In this document: positions 50,791 to 57,994 of the stretch, piece after piece
Layout: the number at the start of each line of letters is the position of its first letter
How positions within the stretch are numbered: position 1 is the stretch's first letter
NCBI RefSeq assembly: GCF_001403615.1
Contig: NZ_LN879457.1
Location: forward strand, 682,001-746,000
From: Desnuesiella massiliensis
GTDB lineage: Bacteria > Bacillota > Clostridia > Clostridiales > Clostridiaceae
DNA: 64,000 nt
Direction of reading: 5' to 3'
The notes under the pieces: model-generated
The model's input: only the letters and a program-made list of their open reading frames with translations
What the model was told of the DNA's origin: nothing
Databases searched by the model: none
Made by a program: the position numbers and the translations under genes

Positions 50791-51213
50791 CTACATATTA
50801 AAATCTTCTGCATCTTTTACGGGGTACCCTTTAGTAATCAGGGCTTTAGCAAAAAGTCCCTGACCAGATATTAGCTTCCCGGTAAATGTTCCATCATATA
50901 TATTGTTAACTCCGCAAGTTGGACTTCTTGACTGCAAAATAGCCAAATCAATTTTTTCTCCTTCTATTTTTTCTAATGCAAGCGCAACTGCTTTCCTATA
51001 ATCAGAATCAACATTATTTCCCTTATCATCCATCACTACTTCATCAACAATCTCAGCACATGGTCGGGGAATAGGCATATTGGCTAACATTTCAGGACAA
51101 ATACTGAGAACCTCTTTTCCTTTTAGATATTCAATCACAGCTTCATTGCGATTGTTTCTTCCATTATATTTACAATTACATCCTAGTACACATGCACTTA
51201 CTAATACTTTCAT
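50791..51213 (-). CDS. DUF523 family protein
   Basis: A 140-residue protein with the family marks LVSACVLGCNCKYNG at the N-terminus, SICPEMLANMPIPRPCAEI near 43 and LQSRSPTCG near 100. Several conserved cysteines suggest metal or Fe-S binding. Its role is not established. ATG 51213 follows AGGAGTTG. It lies 30 bases after the nitroreductase and shares its promoter. Confidence 0.88.
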   Translation of the reverse strand: MKVLVSACVLGCNCKYNGRNNRNEAVIEYLKGKEVLSICPEMLANMPIPRPCAEIVDEVVMDDKGNNVDSDYRKAVALALEKIEGEKIDLAILQSRSPTCGVNNIYDGTFTGKLISGQGLFAKALITKGYPVKDAEDFNM

Positions 51214-51243
51214 ACTCAACAACTCCTATGGATGACTTTTACC

Positions 51244-51768
51244 TTAATCTATATATTTCTCATACATCACCGTTTCGCTTATTTCTTTGCGTTGGGCAAT
51301 ATGACGCTCTGGACTTAAAAAGCCTTTTTCTGGATACCCCATTAAGAGTAAAGCTGTCGGTTCTATGTACTCTGGTAAATGAAATTCATTGCTTATAATT
51401 GCTGGATCAAACAAACCAACCATTACGCTTCCAATATTTAATTCTCTTGCTGCCAACATCAGGTGGTCACAGACAATACCTATATCCAAATCGCCAGAAC
51501 ATTTTTGATCAAATGGCCGTATTAATTCATCCCGTCGATCCCGACACACGATAAAAACACACTTAGAACCAAACGTTTGATAAGCCTTTTTAATTTTTAA
51601 AATGTTTTCTTCACTTTGAACAACAATAATCCTTTGTGGTTGTTTATTACAGGCTGTAGGGGCGACACGTCCAGCCGATAAAATCTGATTTAAGTCATCT
51701 TTTGGAATCTGTGCTCCCGTAAAGCCGCGTGTTGTGCAGCGTTGTTTTGCCAGTGTTAAAAAATCCAT
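51244..51768 (-). CDS. Nitroreductase-family flavoprotein
   Basis: A 174-residue FMN enzyme: FLTLAKQRCTTRGF at the start (FMN phosphate-binding Arg), LSAGRVAPTACNKQPQR near 37, DIGIVCDHLMLAARELNIGS near 100, and MGYPEKG near 148. It reduces nitro, quinone or flavin substrates with NAD(P)H. The ATG at 51768 follows ATAGGAGGAAG; the longer frame overlaps the promoter. First gene of an operon with DUF523, from a perfect-consensus promoter bracketed by two identical-type operators. Confidence 0.9.
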   Translation of the reverse strand: MDFLTLAKQRCTTRGFTGAQIPKDDLNQILSAGRVAPTACNKQPQRIIVVQSEENILKIKKAYQTFGSKCVFIVCRDRRDELIRPFDQKCSGDLDIGIVCDHLMLAARELNIGSVMVGLFDPAIISNEFHLPEYIEPTALLLMGYPEKGFLSPERHIAQRKEISETVMYEKYID

Positions 51769-51787
51769 TATTCTTCCTCCTATATAC

Positions 51788-51799
51788 GAATGATTATTC
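51788..51799. promoter_or_regulatory. Operator candidate, downstream copy (GAAT-N4-ATTC)
   Basis: GAATGATTATTC in the transcribed leader of the nitroreductase gene. Same half-sites as the copy at 51845. Confidence 0.65.
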
Positions 51800-51807
51800 A
51801 CATTATT

Positions 51808-51836
51808 ATTATAGTACCCGCATTGATAGATGTCAA
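51808..51836 (-). promoter_or_regulatory. Consensus sigma-A promoter of the nitroreductase operon
   Basis: On the minus strand: TTGACA (51836-51831), 17 bases, TATAAT (51813-51808). Both hexamers match the consensus fully, so the operon must rely on repression for control. Confidence 0.92.
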
Positions 51837-51844
51837 CAAAATGC

Positions 51845-51856
51845 GAATAATGATTC
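51845..51856. promoter_or_regulatory. Operator candidate, upstream copy (GAAT-N4-ATTC)
   Basis: GAATAATGATTC, nine bases upstream of the -35 box. With the copy at 51788 it brackets the promoter. A TetR-family gene lies beyond IS110 at 53492 and is the candidate binder. Confidence 0.65.
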
Positions 51857-51916
51857 ACATTTCATTGACCTGATTTAAAGTTCCAAGTATAATAAAAAAG
51901 AGGTGACAAACTATAA

Positions 51917-52020
51917 ACAGTCAAGTGATTTTTGAAGATTTTTTGATTATGTAAAAAAGGGTTACTTTAATAAGCCATCTGAATACACCGTATTTCAGAT
52001 GGAACAAAACTTTCAAAGAT
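51917..52020 (+). pseudogene. Frameshifted start of an unknown gene, cut by IS110
   Basis: After GAGGTGACAAACT the sequence encodes NSQVIFEDF and then, shifted by one base in a T-run, DYVKKGYFNKPSEYTVFQMEQ until the IS110 end. The two pieces read as one natural protein if one T is added. The start codon position reads ATA. Family not recognised. Confidence 0.4.
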
Positions 52021-52026
52021 CGGATA

Positions 52027-53202
52027 TTAACGAAGCCTCTGGATATTAAAGTCCATATCTTGTCTCTCCAATGCGTAGATGACTCTAATAAGCTTCTTTG
52101 CTACATGAGTAATGGCTACCCGATGAGGCTTGCCTTCTCCGCGTTTCCTGGCATAGTAAGCAGCAAATGTCATATCGAAACGGATCAAAGGAAGGCAGCA
52201 ATTAATCAGTGTATAACGGAGCTGAGACGAACCACGTTTTACCATTCGACCTCCGTGTGATTCGGTTCCTGATTCATTAATACCGGGTTCAATTCCGGCA
52301 AAAGCAAGCATCTGTCCGGGATTAGAGAAATTAGTTATATCTCCATATTCAGAATAGATAACAGCAGCTGATAACGGACCAATACCAGGAACAGACATGT
52401 AATGAGGATGTACTTCTTCAATGAGTTTATAAATCTCATTCTCAAGAGTATCAATCTCTTTGACAAGGGATTTATATAAAGTCAGCAAGCTGTTTAATTC
52501 AACATCAAATATAGAATTGTTGACACCTACAGTATTAGCAGCAAGTTCCTTTAATCGCAGGAATTGTTGAGGAGAAAACTTTCCTCTGGATACGGAACGA
52601 AGCTTCTCGTACGAAGTAGAATTCATTCTTGCCATCTTTTCTGCGGAACCATAGTTTTCAAGCAGATAGAGAGCGGTTTTAGATAAGCGTTCATTGAAGA
52701 AAGGTTTAAATTCAGGAAACGTGTGATCCAGTACATTGGTAATCTTTACAAGATAGAAAGAACGCTGACGAATGAACTTATCGCGTAAACGAGTTAATGA
52801 CTTTAAAGAATAAGCGTGGTAAAATCCTTTTGAATGGGGTTTGTACTCAACAGTCATTAACCAACGAGCTATTGATTCGCAGTCAACAGAGTCGGTTTTT
52901 GTACGCCTTAATGTTGTTGATTTCTTGTATTCCTTGATAAGGACTGGATTAACTTCCATAAAGCTGTGGTTGGCATTTTCGAGGAAAAGTTCAAGATTGA
53001 GGGCATAGTGGGCAGTTGATTCAAACCCTATTCTTATGTCTTCAGGATTGGAGAGGGAGTTAAAGATAGTAAGAAGTTGAGCAAATCCGGATTTATCATT
53101 CTTGATAGTAAATTTTGAAACAACTTTTTGCTCAGCTGCAGATAGGATGCAGCAATCGTGTTTGTACTTGGAAATATCAATTCCAACAAAGTACATGGAC
53201 AT
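52027..53202 (-). CDS. IS110-family transposase
   Basis: A 391-residue DEDD transposase. The N-terminal RuvC-like domain has VGIDISKYKHD (first catalytic Asp), IGFESTAHYALNLE and RRTKTDSVDCESIARWL. The C-terminal transposase_20 domain has SVPGIGPLSAAVIYSEYGD, FAGIEPG and HGGRMVKRGSSQLRYTL with the serine region. ATG 53202 follows CAGGAGG; the 49-residue upstream extension is not supported by a ribosome site. The element separates the nitroreductase operon from the TetR gene. It appears intact. Confidence 0.93.
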   Translation of the reverse strand: MSMYFVGIDISKYKHDCCILSAAEQKVVSKFTIKNDKSGFAQLLTIFNSLSNPEDIRIGFESTAHYALNLELFLENANHSFMEVNPVLIKEYKKSTTLRRTKTDSVDCESIARWLMTVEYKPHSKGFYHAYSLKSLTRLRDKFIRQRSFYLVKITNVLDHTFPEFKPFFNERLSKTALYLLENYGSAEKMARMNSTSYEKLRSVSRGKFSPQQFLRLKELAANTVGVNNSIFDVELNSLLTLYKSLVKEIDTLENEIYKLIEEVHPHYMSVPGIGPLSAAVIYSEYGDITNFSNPGQMLAFAGIEPGINESGTESHGGRMVKRGSSQLRYTLINCCLPLIRFDMTFAAYYARKRGEGKPHRVAITHVAKKLIRVIYALERQDMDFNIQRLR

Positions 53203-53400
53203 TGAAGATATACCTCCTGATAAAAAATTTTGAGCACTGTTGTCTTCCACAGAGAATTCGGCTGTGTAATCACGTAAATACAAACGTCGATGCGTTAACA
53301 AACTGATTAACAGTAATAGACGAAAAGCTGTGGTCTGAGTCACCTCCAAACAGTCAAAGCCGTAATTTTATAGGTACAGATCCACAGTGCCATTTCAAAA
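53203..53400 (-). ncRNA. Probable IS110 bridge-RNA region
   Basis: IS110 elements carry a long 5' non-coding end between the left terminus and the transposase, from which a guide (bridge) RNA is made. The ~200 bases upstream of this transposase contain no supported gene. I infer the RNA from family knowledge; its loops and the element ends cannot be set without comparison. Confidence 0.4.
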
Positions 53401-53450
53401 TATATCAGAGATGGATTAAAATACCCAGTAGATTCTGGGAGAAAGGAAAA

Positions 53451-53478
53451 ATCCAATTACCATCTAAGATAATTGGAT
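53451..53478. repeat. 9-bp inverted repeat before the TetR gene
   Basis: ATCCAATTA (53451-53459) and TAATTGGAT (53470-53478) lie 14 bases before the TetR start codon. It could be an autoregulatory site or part of an IS end. Confidence 0.5.
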
Positions 53479-53491
53479 TATACGTGATATT

Positions 53492-54088
53492 ATGAATGAT
53501 GTAAGAGAACCCATTCAAAAACGTTCTATTGAAACAAAGAAAAAAATACTAGATGCCGGGTTTGCCCTTTTTTGCGAAAAAGGATATTATAAAACCAATA
53601 CAATTGAGATTGCCAAACGTGCTGGTATCTCAACAGGAGCGCTATATAGTTACTTTAAAGATAAGAAACAAATATACATTGCTGCTTTTCACGATTATCT
53701 TGAAAATATTTCAGGCCATTTACTTGAAAAATTAAGTTTGCAACAACCTTTTTCACTAGCTAGTTTTGTCGAAAATTGGATCTGTTATTATATTGACTTA
53801 TATGCCGATACCAGTCACGCTCTGGCTCAGTTAAGAATGATGATATCAGAAGATACTGATATCAATCGTCATTTTTCCAATTTTGAAAATGAATATTTTT
53901 TAAAAATTAAAGAGCTATTAAATAAAAATGGCATAACGCAAGATGACTTATTTGAAAAAGTTTACACTTGCTGCATTTTAATTGATGCTCTTAGACAGGA
54001 AAAATCTGCATTTTCACACAACGTCTTAGACTTCAATATTTTTAAAGACCAAGTAACCAAAACTGTCATTGTATTATTGTCAAGTTGA
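53492..54088 (+). CDS. TetR-family transcriptional regulator
   Basis: A 198-residue repressor with an N-terminal HTH: ETKKKILDAGFALFCEKG, then TIEIAKRAGISTGALYSYFKDK (about residues 35-56). The remainder is helical and ligand-binding. Before IS110 arrived it was probably divergent from the nitroreductase-DUF523 operon, whose promoter carries two GAAT-N4-ATTC sites. The ribosome site is weak (GTGAT). Confidence 0.9.
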   Translation: MNDVREPIQKRSIETKKKILDAGFALFCEKGYYKTNTIEIAKRAGISTGALYSYFKDKKQIYIAAFHDYLENISGHLLEKLSLQQPFSLASFVENWICYYIDLYADTSHALAQLRMMISEDTDINRHFSNFENEYFLKIKELLNKNGITQDDLFEKVYTCCILIDALRQEKSAFSHNVLDFNIFKDQVTKTVIVLLSS

Positions 54089-54486
54089 TTTTTTATTAAG
54101 GGCTAATAAAATCGCAGAGCAAGTCTATTTTTCTGTATGGCAATTCAATTTGTCATTTGATAACTCTATCTATGTAATCTATCAAGGGGTGTAAATGAGA
54201 GACTTCAATTAATTCGGAAGCTCTTTCAGACGCAAAGATGGCGTAAGAAATTGCTTTCTTACGCCGGTATTAGCCACAGGTCTAGAGGTCAGGTCTTACC
54301 TTTTTCAACTTGTTCAGTTCCCTCGCAAACACATATCAATATTCCATTGTATTAGATAAGGACATTTTCCTTTGGAAAGCGTCATTATTATATCAAAATA
54401 TACTCCAATCCAAAATCCTTCGCAAAAGTCGTAAACATCTATTAATCCTTCATATTTTCAGACTTTTTACTAAAAAACCATCTCAT
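54089..54486. other. Intergenic stretch with one strong hairpin
   Basis: GGCGTAAGAAA (54240-54250) pairs perfectly with TTTCTTACGCC (54255-54265) over a 4-base loop. It may terminate either flanking gene, but no T-run follows. I see no supported gene; the open frame at 54310 lies opposite the membrane-protein gene in part and has no ribosome site. Confidence 0.5.
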
Positions 54487-55072
54487 TCAGGAAAAGAAAG
54501 GCATTTGATACAGAAAAAAGGCAATAGCAGGTCCTATACACAGTGATATTAATGTTGTAATCAATTTTTTATGCATAAGAATTATAGCACAAATTAAAAA
54601 TATTATCTCACAATACATATCATCATGATTACTGGACATAATTTGCAAAAGCATTACCGAAATAACACCTGCTGATAGTAATACCGCTAAGATATTATCT
54701 TGCTTTATTTTATGACATAAAACGGCCAAAAACGGCGATATTGCGGTAATTGTATACCAAATTAACATATAGCTATTAACATTAACATGAATCAATAAAT
54801 GGTATATATGAAATGTAATATTTAGACTTAAGAAAAAAAACAAAACTCTAATTGCAGCTGAAATAGATTTTTCGCTTTTTAATGAAATAAATAATGCAAT
54901 AAGGATCCATATACCAAAATTTGAAAGAATCGCATTTACATTTATTTGACCTAAGAAGAAATTGATATGGATATGCCTATTGTCTATATAGGCCGAAAAA
55001 AGACCTAATAAAACACCAACCACTGTAACGCTTAGTATGGGAATGACATTTTTTTTTTGTTATTTTATTCAA
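54487..55072 (-). pseudogene. Multi-helix membrane protein with a homopolymer frameshift
   Basis: The frame from 55023 down encodes about 178 residues in six hydrophobic segments (FGIWILIALFISL; VLFFFLSLNITFHIYHLLI; ILAVLLSAGVISVMLL). It lacks a start site of its own. A TTG at 55072 with TTGGAGGG upstream opens MNKITKK, and a run of ten As (minus strand, 55049-55058) then throws it out of frame by one. With nine As it reads NVIPILSVTVVGVLLG into the long frame. It is either a pseudogene, a slippage-switched gene or a sequence error. No function is recognised. Confidence 0.55.
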
Positions 55073-55149
55073 CTTTATAACCCTCCAAATTATATAAATA
55101 GCGAGTAATATCCATTCGCATTTTTCCATGATACATCTATTTATTTGCT

Positions 55150-55300
55150 AAATGAGATTGCAGTGTGTAACTGTAGCAATAATAATTAACGCAACGCCTG
55201 AACCAAACCATAACCCAACGAAATGGGACAACATCTGCTAAAGGCCCAAAAATCGCCATACCAATAGGCAAAAAACCGGAGTAGATTATTTTTGTATTCC
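55150..55300 (-). pseudogene. Remnant of an MFS efflux protein
   Basis: One minus-strand frame reads TKIIYSGFLPIGMAIFGPLADVV, which matches a loop-helix segment typical of macrolide-type MFS efflux pumps. The frame then degenerates and stops. Neighbouring minus-strand sequence (to about 55476) encodes another unrelated scrap (IYGNFAAEMYYDTTPEARYM). The area is a patchwork of gene fragments. Confidence 0.45.
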
Positions 55301-55469
55301 ATTGTTTTTATCCATATTTGCATTATACTTTGCGATGAACTTAATGGCAACCATAGCTCCATATATCTTGCCTCTGGAGTCGTATCATAGTACATCTCGG
55401 CAGCGAAATTACCGTAAATGCTTACAGTTTCACCATCATCACCGCACACAGACAGACATAATGACCACG

Positions 55470-55747
55470 TATTCACGCCGAAGTATCAGCGAAAGATAAT
55501 CTATTATCAATTGAGGGACGACATACGGCAAATCATAAGAGATTTATGCAAAAGGAAGGGAATTGCGATCATAGAAGGACATATAATGCCCGACCATATT
55601 CATTTGCTTCTCTCAATTCCACCAAAATACAGTATATCGCAAATCATGGGATATCTCAAAGGAAAAAGTGCGATAATGATTTTCGATAGACATGCAAATT
55701 TAAAATACAAATTTGGTAATCGGAATTTTGGGGCGGAAGGATATTAA
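55470..55747 (+). pseudogene. tnpA: IS200-type TnpA transposase, copy 3 (both ends broken)
   Basis: Homology begins at HVFTPKYQRKIIYYQLRDDIR and continues through the HUH motif in PDHIHLLLSIPP to ANLKYKFGNRNF. The expected Trp is Gly, and a TAA follows GAEGY. The first ~20 residues and the C-terminal catalytic-tyrosine helix are missing. It is more diverged than copies 1 and 2, so it comes from a different insertion. It sits at the right border of cargo A. Confidence 0.82.
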
Positions 55748-55802
55748 AAGCAAACCACAATTTTTGTGCCATTTTTGGGGCTTACGCTAACCCGCAAGCA
55801 GG

Positions 55803-55888
55803 GCAAGTGTATTGACACTTGCACATTTTTGAGATTTTCCCTGACGGGAAAACTCAAAAATTGCTTGTTGGGGAGTGCCTTCCCCAAA
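55803..55888. repeat. Cluster of three hairpins beside the relaxase gene, candidate oriT
   Basis: GCAAGTGT/ACACTTGC (55803-55822), a bulged stem TTTTTGAG.TTTTCCC / GGGAAAA.CTCAAAAA (55826-55860), and TTGGGGA/TTCCCCAA (about 55868-55887) follow each other, then palindrome copy 4. A hairpin-rich non-coding patch next to a relaxase gene is where an origin of transfer is often found. No nick site was identified. Confidence 0.45.
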
Positions 55889-55895
55889 CCCTGCG

Positions 55896-55920
55896 ACTTC
55901 GGGCCAACTTGGCCCGAAGT
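55896..55920. repeat. 25-bp palindrome, copy 4
   Basis: Perfect arms; the central base is C instead of G, so it is the inverted orientation. It lies 32 bases past the relaxase stop. Confidence 0.95.
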
Positions 55921-55952
55921 CGGCGCTTCGCACCTCATGTTGCGGCATGTCG

Positions 55953-57353
55953 CTATCGCTCCATTTCCTTATTTTTCTGCGCGTCCGTCAGGCCAAGCAG
56001 ATGGTCAATATTGCTTTTCACCGTTACAATTTCCTGCATATCTTTTTTGGTTTCCCGGTACTCCCGGTAAGCCTTTTTCTTGTCTGCCGACAACCGCTGA
56101 AACTCCGCTTTCAGCGTATCCATTTTAGGTAACTTTGCCCCGGACAGCAAACGCCGGAAGGTGTCCTGCGCCGCCCGGTAGGTGGCAATATCCGCTTCAT
56201 GCTCCACAAGATATTTCTTGTTGTACTTTGCCGCCTTATACCCCTCAAACACAGACCGGGTTTTAGCGTAATCCACCATTGCCGCCTTTAGCTCCGCATT
56301 GACACGCATAGCGGCTTCGGTGGATTTTATGCTATCCGAAAGCACATGAAAGTGGTCGGTAAGCTCTGCGGCCTTTTGCTCTAAATCCGCATATTCTATC
56401 GAGCCGTTTTCCTGTAAATACTGTAATGCCGCCGCCATCTGCTTTAGGTTGAACACCTTCGCCCACCGCTCGTAAGCGGGGCCTTTCCCGGCTCTCATAC
56501 GGGATTGAATATCGACAATCAGATTGACCTTGTGCCGTTCCATAGGAGCGGCCCCGCCGTCAATCGCCGCTTGTATATCCTCTTGTCCGTAGCCCTTGCC
56601 AAGCGTAGAAGAACGGAGCCGGGTAAAGCGCTCCTGCCCCTCTGCCCGAAAGCTGATTGCGCCGCCGCGCCCATACTTGATTTCATAACCAGCCGCCGCC
56701 ATTGCCTGTAAAAAAGTGTCCATATCCGGCGGCTTCGTTGCAAGGCAAATATCAATCTGCATCTTTAATTTCTCTTGAAAGGTGGGTGGCTTATGACCGC
56801 CGAGCCATTCCCCGTAATGCTTGAATTTTCCCTTGCTGTGGCGTTTCGGATTGGTGATAACAGACAGTCCGTTTTCAAGGCATATCCGATCAGAAAGCCG
56901 CCGCACCGCACGGGCCGAACCGATAAAATCCCGGAATTTTCGGGTGCAGTCCAGCGAGGTAGAATTGTAGTAAATATGGCAATGAGGGTGGGGGCGGTCA
57001 GCATGGGAAACCACGAAAAAGGCGTGTCGCCCTTTTGTCCAGCGCATGGCAAGGTCATAGCTGATTTTAAGGGCGGTTTCCGGGTCGGTTTCGCCGGGCG
57101 GGAATGCCTGCCGGATTTGATAATACAGCACATCATTCTCCCGTTTTTGCTCCCGCCCTGTGATAGCTTTGTACTTTGCTTTTGAGAGTAAAAATTCTGC
57201 GTCAGCCGTAGCCAGGTCACATTCATAGGCAAGAATTAAATCGCCATTGTGGGTCTTATCTGGATTTTTCCCGTAGTCAAAACCGTCCTTTAAGGTTTCC
57301 ATAATGGTCATGCCGCTTCCTGCATGACGGGCCATAAGGCGGGTGGTTGCCAT
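55953..57353 (-). CDS. MOBP-type relaxase
   Basis: A 466-residue relaxase/mobilisation nuclease. The N-terminal MATTRLMARHAGSG with a DYGKNPDK-like block is typical of Clostridia element relaxases. The HUH motif is in SHADRPHPHCHIYYNSTSLD (near residue 155), and NGLSVI and the PTFQEKLKMQID region follow. The C-terminus is a coiled coil. It would nick oriT and lead the strand into the recipient. The start has AAAGGAGGAAA. The CD1845-type gene and mobC lie upstream on the same strand. Confidence 0.92.
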   Translation of the reverse strand: MATTRLMARHAGSGMTIMETLKDGFDYGKNPDKTHNGDLILAYECDLATADAEFLLSKAKYKAITGREQKRENDVLYYQIRQAFPPGETDPETALKISYDLAMRWTKGRHAFFVVSHADRPHPHCHIYYNSTSLDCTRKFRDFIGSARAVRRLSDRICLENGLSVITNPKRHSKGKFKHYGEWLGGHKPPTFQEKLKMQIDICLATKPPDMDTFLQAMAAAGYEIKYGRGGAISFRAEGQERFTRLRSSTLGKGYGQEDIQAAIDGGAAPMERHKVNLIVDIQSRMRAGKGPAYERWAKVFNLKQMAAALQYLQENGSIEYADLEQKAAELTDHFHVLSDSIKSTEAAMRVNAELKAAMVDYAKTRSVFEGYKAAKYNKKYLVEHEADIATYRAAQDTFRRLLSGAKLPKMDTLKAEFQRLSADKKKAYREYRETKKDMQEIVTVKSNIDHLLGLTDAQKNKEMER

Positions 57354-57381
57354 GTGCGTTTCCTCCTTTCCTCGAAAAACA

Positions 57382-57406
57382 ACTTCGGGCCAAGTTGACC
57401 CGAAGT
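57382..57406. repeat. 25-bp palindrome, copy 5
   Basis: One substitution in the right arm. It lies between the CD1845-type gene stop (26 bases away) and the relaxase start. Confidence 0.93.
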
Positions 57407-57432
57407 AGCCCGGCAGTTCTGTTATTCTGATG

Positions 57433-57732
57433 TTAGCTTACAATGAAAAAGCGAAGCGAGTTGTTCAGGCTGTGCAGTCCGTCAATCAGGTATTCCGCAA
57501 TGGCGGGAATCCCAAGAGGAGAAATCAAAAACGACAGGAACAGGAACACGCCGAAGCCCAGCTTTTCGCCGCTTATCAGCAGGGCAATACTGATAAGAAC
57601 ACCTATCCCGGAAACCATTTGCAAGAGAGCGGCGGCATAGCAGAATACAAATTCAATCATGGGTGTTACTATCGTCAGCAGAACCACAAACGGCGCGGCG
57701 ATAATTTTAAATATCAGCTTGATAAACTTCAT
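57433..57732 (-). CDS. CD1845-type small membrane protein
   Basis: A 99-residue protein with three or four hydrophobic segments (FKIIAAPFVVLLTIVTPMIEFVF; GIGVLISIALLI; GFGVFLFLSFLISPLGIPAIAEYLI). It resembles the CD1845 family of conjugative transposons, found beside the relaxase. Role unknown. AAAGGAGAA precedes the ATG. A promoter with the shared box lies at 57780-57820. Confidence 0.8.
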   Translation of the reverse strand: MKFIKLIFKIIAAPFVVLLTIVTPMIEFVFCYAAALLQMVSGIGVLISIALLISGEKLGFGVFLFLSFLISPLGIPAIAEYLIDGLHSLNNSLRFFIVS

Positions 57733-57779
57733 AAAAATTCTCCTTTCATTGAGCGGCTTTATTGTTGTACCCTACCTAT

Positions 57780-57820
57780 ATTTTACCATTTCAGGCAGGG
57801 GGGAAACAATGTTGTCGAGG
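57780..57820 (-). promoter_or_regulatory. Promoter with shared upstream box, second copy
   Basis: On the minus strand: CCTCGACAACATTGTTT, 18 bases after the -35, then TAAAAT (57785-57780). The box CCTCGACAACATTGTT and the segment CTGAAATGGTA match the recombinase promoter at 44269-44308. Confidence 0.65.
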
Positions 57821-57841
57821 CCGCACCGATCTTGTCCCGGG

Positions 57842-57866
57842 ACTTCGGGACAAGTTGGCTCGAAGT
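57842..57866. repeat. 25-bp palindrome, copy 6
   Basis: The most diverged copy (two changes). It marks the left border of the SIR2-HerA cargo. Confidence 0.88.
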
Positions 57867-57994
57867 CAGCTTGTATACGTATGGAAAATGCTGTATAATA
57901 AAATATAAATAAATTTTACCACTTTTGAAAATTTAGTACATATTGCTGCTTTTGCGACGAAAAGGATGGATAAAGGCGAAGGAGAAGAACAATT

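Noticed and set aside
54310..54546. Plus-strand 78-codon frame as a gene
   Set aside because: No ribosome site, biased composition, and it overlaps the membrane-protein gene on the other strand.
55766..56132. Three overlapping plus-strand frames of 80-120 codons over the relaxase 3' end
   Set aside because: They are GC-rich shadows of the relaxase and read through the palindrome; none has a start signal.
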